Shown: positions 61,338-64,000 of the stretch, piece after piece | Layout of the letters: the number at the start of each line of letters is the position of its first letter | Position numbering within the stretch: position 1 is the stretch's first letter | Source: DASQUK01 sp963813485 | GTDB taxonomy: Bacteria; Actinomycetota; Acidimicrobiia; Acidimicrobiales; VFJN01 | Assembly (NCBI GenBank): GCA_963813485.1 | Contig: CAWEZE010000013.1 | Location: forward strand, 62,001-126,000 | Reading direction: 5' to 3' | Length of the DNA: 64,000 nt | Notes under the pieces: generated by a model | Seen by the model: only the letters and a program-made list of their open reading frames with translations | What the model was told of the DNA's origin: nothing | Databases searched by the model: none | Program-made: the position numbers and the translations under genes

Positions 61338-61952
61338 ATGGAGGGCACCACCGACGACGCGATGACCAACGGCGTCGCACGCGACGTGCTCACCCTGCCG
61401 AACCTGATCACCCTCGCCCGCCTTGCGTGCCTCCCGGTGTTCCTGTGGCTCCTGTTCGGCAAGGAGGACCGCGCCGCCGCTGCTGCGCTCCTGGCCGTCC
61501 TGGGGATCACCGACTGGGTCGACGGCTACCTCGCACGTCACCTGGGCCAGGTGTCCGAGCTCGGCAAGATCCTCGACCCCGTGGCCGACCGGCTGTTGTT
61601 CTTCGTCGCCGCCGCCGGGATCCTGATCGACGGCTCGGTCCCCACCTGGTTCGCGGTGATCGTGCTGGTGCGGGAGACGCTGGTTGGCGGCGCCACCATC
61701 GTCCTTGCCGCGCTCGGGGCCAGCCGCATCGACGTGACCTGGTTCGGCAAGGCCGGGACCTTCGGTCTGATGATCGCGTTCCCGCTGTTCCTCGCCAGCC
61801 ACTCGGACTTGTCGTGGGCCGACGCCGCCGGCGTGCTCGCCTGGGTGGCCGGGATCCCGGGTCTGGTGCTCAGCCTCTACGCTGCCGTGCTCTACATTCC
61901 GATCGCTCGGCGCGCGCTCAGAGAGGGTCGGGCGGTACCGTCGGGTACATGA
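61338..61952 (+). CDS. CDP-alcohol phosphatidyltransferase
   Basis: 204 residues, six membrane helices. LTLPNLITLARLACLPVFLW opens the protein. The catalytic signature D-G-A-R-G-D-D reads DWVDGYLARHLGQVSELGKI followed by LDPVADR. This is the PgsA/CLS type, which joins glycerol-3-phosphate (or another alcohol) to CDP-diacylglycerol with loss of CMP. Phosphatidylglycerophosphate synthase is the best guess. Its stop TGA overlaps the ATG of a 26-codon ORF, which in turn overlaps the nucleotidyltransferase start, so the three form a translationally coupled chain. Confidence 0.9.
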   Translation: MEGTTDDAMTNGVARDVLTLPNLITLARLACLPVFLWLLFGKEDRAAAAALLAVLGITDWVDGYLARHLGQVSELGKILDPVADRLLFFVAAAGILIDGSVPTWFAVIVLVRETLVGGATIVLAALGASRIDVTWFGKAGTFGLMIAFPLFLASHSDLSWADAAGVLAWVAGIPGLVLSLYAAVLYIPIARRALREGRAVPSGT

Positions 61953-62029
61953 GCGAGCGTCTCGCAGGGCGAAAGGGCGAGCCCGGCCCGAGCGTGCCGC
62001 TGCGCAGCAGCAAGAGCGGGAAGCAATGA
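61949..62029 (+). CDS. 26-codon coupling ORF
   Basis: MSERLAGRKGEPGPSVPLRS and six more residues. Its ATG overlaps the TGA of the phosphatidyltransferase gene, and its TGA overlaps the ATG of the nucleotidyltransferase gene (both ATGA). TACCGT at 61936-61941 ends seven bases before the ATG, so it may also start a leaderless transcript of its own. The peptide is basic with no known domain. It may serve only to deliver ribosomes to the next gene, or be a short expressed protein. Confidence 0.45.
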   Translation: MSERLAGRKGEPGPSVPLRSSKSGKQ

Positions 62030-64000
62030 AGGCCGTGATCATGGCCGGCGGCGAGGGGACTCGCCTGCGTCCGCTCACGTCCAACGCCCCCAAGCCGATG
62101 ATGCCCATCGCCAACGCCCCGATGATGGAGCACATCGTGCAGCTGCTGCGGCGGCACGGCTTCGAGGAGATCGTCGTGACCGTCGCGTTCATGGGGAACC
62201 AGATACGCAACTACTTCGGCGACGGCTCCGAGTTCGGCGTGCGCATGGTCTACGCCACCGAGGAGACCCCGCTCGGCACCGCAGGTTCGGTCCGCAACGC
62301 CCGCGACGAGCTCGACGATCGCTTCCTCGTCATCTCGGGCGACGTGCTCACCGACATCGATCTCGGCGCCATCGTGCGCTTCCACGAGGAGCGGAACGCG
62401 CTGGCCACCATCGGCCTCAGCCCCGTCGACGACCCGCTCGAGTTCGGGATCGTCATCACCCGCGACGACGGCTCCGTCGAGCGCTTCCTGGAGAAGCCGA
62501 CGTGGGGCCAGGTGTTCAGCGACACCATCAACACCGGCATCTTCGTACTGGAGCCCGAGGTCTTCGACTGGATCGCCGATGGCCGGCAGGTGGACTTCTC
62601 GGCCGAGGTGTTCCCGGCGCTGCTCGAGGCCGAGAAGCCGCTGTACGGCGCGGTGCTCGAGGGCTACTGGGAGGACGTGGGCACGCCCGATGCGTACGTC
62701 CGCGCCCACAAGGACGTCCTCGACGGCAAGGTCGACCTCGAGATCCCCGGGTTCGAGATCTCCGACGGCGTGTACGTGGGGGAGGGGGCCGACATCCACC
62801 CCGACGCCAGCATCGAGGGGCCGGCCATCATCGGGGACTACTGCCGGCTCGAGGGCAACGCCCGCCTGCGTGAGTACACCGTGCTCGGCACCAACGTGCG
62901 GGTGCGGGCCGGCGCCGACCTCCAGCGGGCCGTGATCCACGACAACACCTACATCGGCGAGGGCGTCCGCCTGCGCGGCACGACGGTCGGCCGGGCCTGT
63001 GACCTGCGCAACGGCGTGCGGGCCGAGGAAGGCGTGGTGCTGGGCGACGAGTGCTTCATCGGCGAGCAAGCGGTCCTCGGCGCCGGGGTCAAGGTGTACC
63101 CGTTCAAGACGGTCGAGGGCGGTGCCGTCATCAACTCGTCGATCGTGTGGGAGTCACGCGGCTCCCGCAGCCTGTTCGGGAGCCTGGGGGTCGCCGGGTT
63201 GGCCAACGTCGACATCACCCCGGAGCTGGCCACCCGGGTGGCGATGGCGTTCGCCACCTCGCTCAAGAAGGACGCCACCGTCGTCACTTCCCGCGACTCC
63301 AGCCGCTCGGCCCGCATGCTCAAGCGAGCCATGATGGCGGGCATCAACGCCGCAGGCGGAAACGTGCGCGATCTCGAGGTGGCATCGGTCCCGGTGACCC
63401 GGTTCGCGGTGTCCCGCCCCGAGTCCGACGCCGGCGTCACGATCCGCCTGATGGAGGACGACCCCCAGTCGGTGGTGATTCGGTTCTTCGACACCAAGGG
63501 AGCGGACATCGTCGAGACGGCCCAGCGCCGGATCGAGCGCTTGTTCCTGCGCGAGGACTTTCGCCGCGTGTTCCCGGGCGAGATCGGCGACATCGAGTTC
63601 CCACCCCGCCACCTCGAGCAGTACAGCAACGCTCTCGAGGCCGAGGTCGACATCGAGCGCATCGCCGAGTCGGGGTTCAAGGTGGTGGTCGACTACTCGT
63701 ACGGCTCGACGTCGTTCGTGATGCCCAACATCCTGTCCAAGCTCGAGGCCGATGTGCTGGCGGTCAATCCGTTCGCCTCCACCCGGGGGATCATCGGCTG
63801 GGACCGCCAGGAGCATGCCGCCAGTGTCGCCCGGCTCGTGCGGGCCTCGGGCGCGGCGCTGGGCGCGGTGCTCGATCCCGACGGCGAGCACCTCTCCCTG
63901 GTCGACGACACCGGCCATTTGCTCTCCGACGACGAGGCGCTGCTGGCCTACGTCGCCCTGGTCGCGGGCCATCTGGGCGAGCGGCGCATCGCGCTGCCGC
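62026..64000 (+). CDS. Sugar-1-phosphate nucleotidyltransferase / phosphomannomutase fusion (3' end outside window)
   Basis: 658 complete codons are visible and the frame is still open at base 64000. Residues 1-230 are a GDP-mannose/glucose-1-P nucleotidyltransferase: KAVIMAGGEGTRLRPLTSNA followed by PKPMMPIANAPM, and FLVISGDVLTDIDL with the metal-binding Asp. Residues 250-360 are hexapeptide-repeat (left-handed beta-helix) segments. From about 375 a phosphohexomutase-like part starts (FATSLKKDATVVTSRDSSRS), whose usual TASHNP serine is here in TSRDSSRSARMLKRA. It should make an activated sugar, probably GDP-mannose, for the polyprenol-phosphate-mannose enzyme at 13977. ATG 62026 overlaps the small ORF stop. 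Confidence 0.88.
   Translation, partial: MKAVIMAGGEGTRLRPLTSNAPKPMMPIANAPMMEHIVQLLRRHGFEEIVVTVAFMGNQIRNYFGDGSEFGVRMVYATEETPLGTAGSVRNARDELDDRFLVISGDVLTDIDLGAIVRFHEERNALATIGLSPVDDPLEFGIVITRDDGSVERFLEKPTWGQVFSDTINTGIFVLEPEVFDWIADGRQVDFSAEVFPALLEAEKPLYGAVLEGYWEDVGTPDAYVRAHKDVLDGKVDLEIPGFEISDGVYVGEGADIHPDASIEGPAIIGDYCRLEGNARLREYTVLGTNVRVRAGADLQRAVIHDNTYIGEGVRLRGTTVGRACDLRNGVRAEEGVVLGDECFIGEQAVLGAGVKVYPFKTVEGGAVINSSIVWESRGSRSLFGSLGVAGLANVDITPELATRVAMAFATSLKKDATVVTSRDSSRSARMLKRAMMAGINAAGGNVRDLEVASVPVTRFAVSRPESDAGVTIRLMEDDPQSVVIRFFDTKGADIVETAQRRIERLFLREDFRRVFPGEIGDIEFPPRHLEQYSNALEAEVDIERIAESGFKVVVDYSYGSTSFVMPNILSKLEADVLAVNPFASTRGIIGWDRQEHAASVARLVRASGAALGAVLDPDGEHLSLVDDTGHLLSDDEALLAYVALVAGHLGERRIALP

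Noticed and set aside
1..64000. tRNA, rRNA, CRISPR, transposase or phage genes
   Set aside because: No cloverleaf with a CCA-end context, no spaced repeat array, no DDE or tyrosine recombinase motif was found on reading the window.

Overview
The window is a very GC-rich, densely packed chromosome segment that reads like an actinobacterium. The best fit by inference is the Acidimicrobiia. The signs are an AftD-like arabinofuranosyltransferase, a conservon-type sensor kinase with its roadblock partner, a TIGR03085-family protein, GTG starts, ATGA/GTGA overlaps, and many genes whose start codon lies only 6-9 bases after a TANNNT -10 hexamer (leaderless transcription). No rRNA, tRNA, CRISPR array, transposase or integrase was seen.

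Layout. 1-5.7 kb holds housekeeping genes: a partial cobU, MmcQ/YjbR, a gamma-glutamylcyclotransferase-like protein, a CHAD protein overlapping a ParA-type ATPase, msrB, a J-domain protein and an M18 aminopeptidase. 5.8-27.5 kb is a cell-surface glycan locus. It has soluble GT2 and GT4 transferases, a polyprenol-phosphate-mannose-type synthase, a GT2-GtrA protein, the AftD-like polytopic transferase, five other polytopic membrane proteins that look like lipid-linked-sugar transferases, two methyltransferases and an FAD enzyme. 27.8-33.2 kb holds a small membrane gene set and a kinase / receiver / receiver-cyclase operon, bounded by a 15-bp direct repeat. 33.2-36.0 kb is a two-gene conservon (kinase plus roadblock). 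36.3-38.8 kb encodes the AmmeMemoRadiSam radical SAM enzyme and a Memo-AMMECR1 fusion. 38.8-47.3 kb holds lipid and general metabolism: acyl-CoA synthetase, thioesterase, PPIase, O-methyltransferase, crotonase and gamma-glutamyltransferase. 47.5-49.5 kb carries an Otr(A)/Tet(M)-type ribosomal-protection GTPase with an overlapping upstream leader ORF. 49.7-53.3 kb is an RpiR regulator divergent from an aldehyde dehydrogenase and a GabT-like aminotransferase. 53.4-61.3 kb holds a fused alpha-keto acid dehydrogenase E1, GDPD, another aldehyde dehydrogenase, DUF2203, a second acyl-CoA synthetase, a SirB1-like protein and a HIT protein. 61.3-64.0 kb holds a CDP-alcohol phosphatidyltransferase, a 26-codon coupling ORF and a sugar-1-P nucleotidyltransferase / phosphomannomutase fusion that runs off the end.

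Two themes cut across the genes. First, at least four short repeat families are scattered between and inside genes. One is a 30-bp unit that inserts an ARAAVGAG-type decapeptide in frame into two different acyl-CoA synthetases. Second, eight genes are split by small frameshifts, nine breaks in all. Every break can be repaired by adding back one or two bases, often in a G/C homopolymer or CG dinucleotide run. That pattern points to consensus deletions in the sequence rather than eight pseudogenes, so the genes are annotated here at full length with the break marked.
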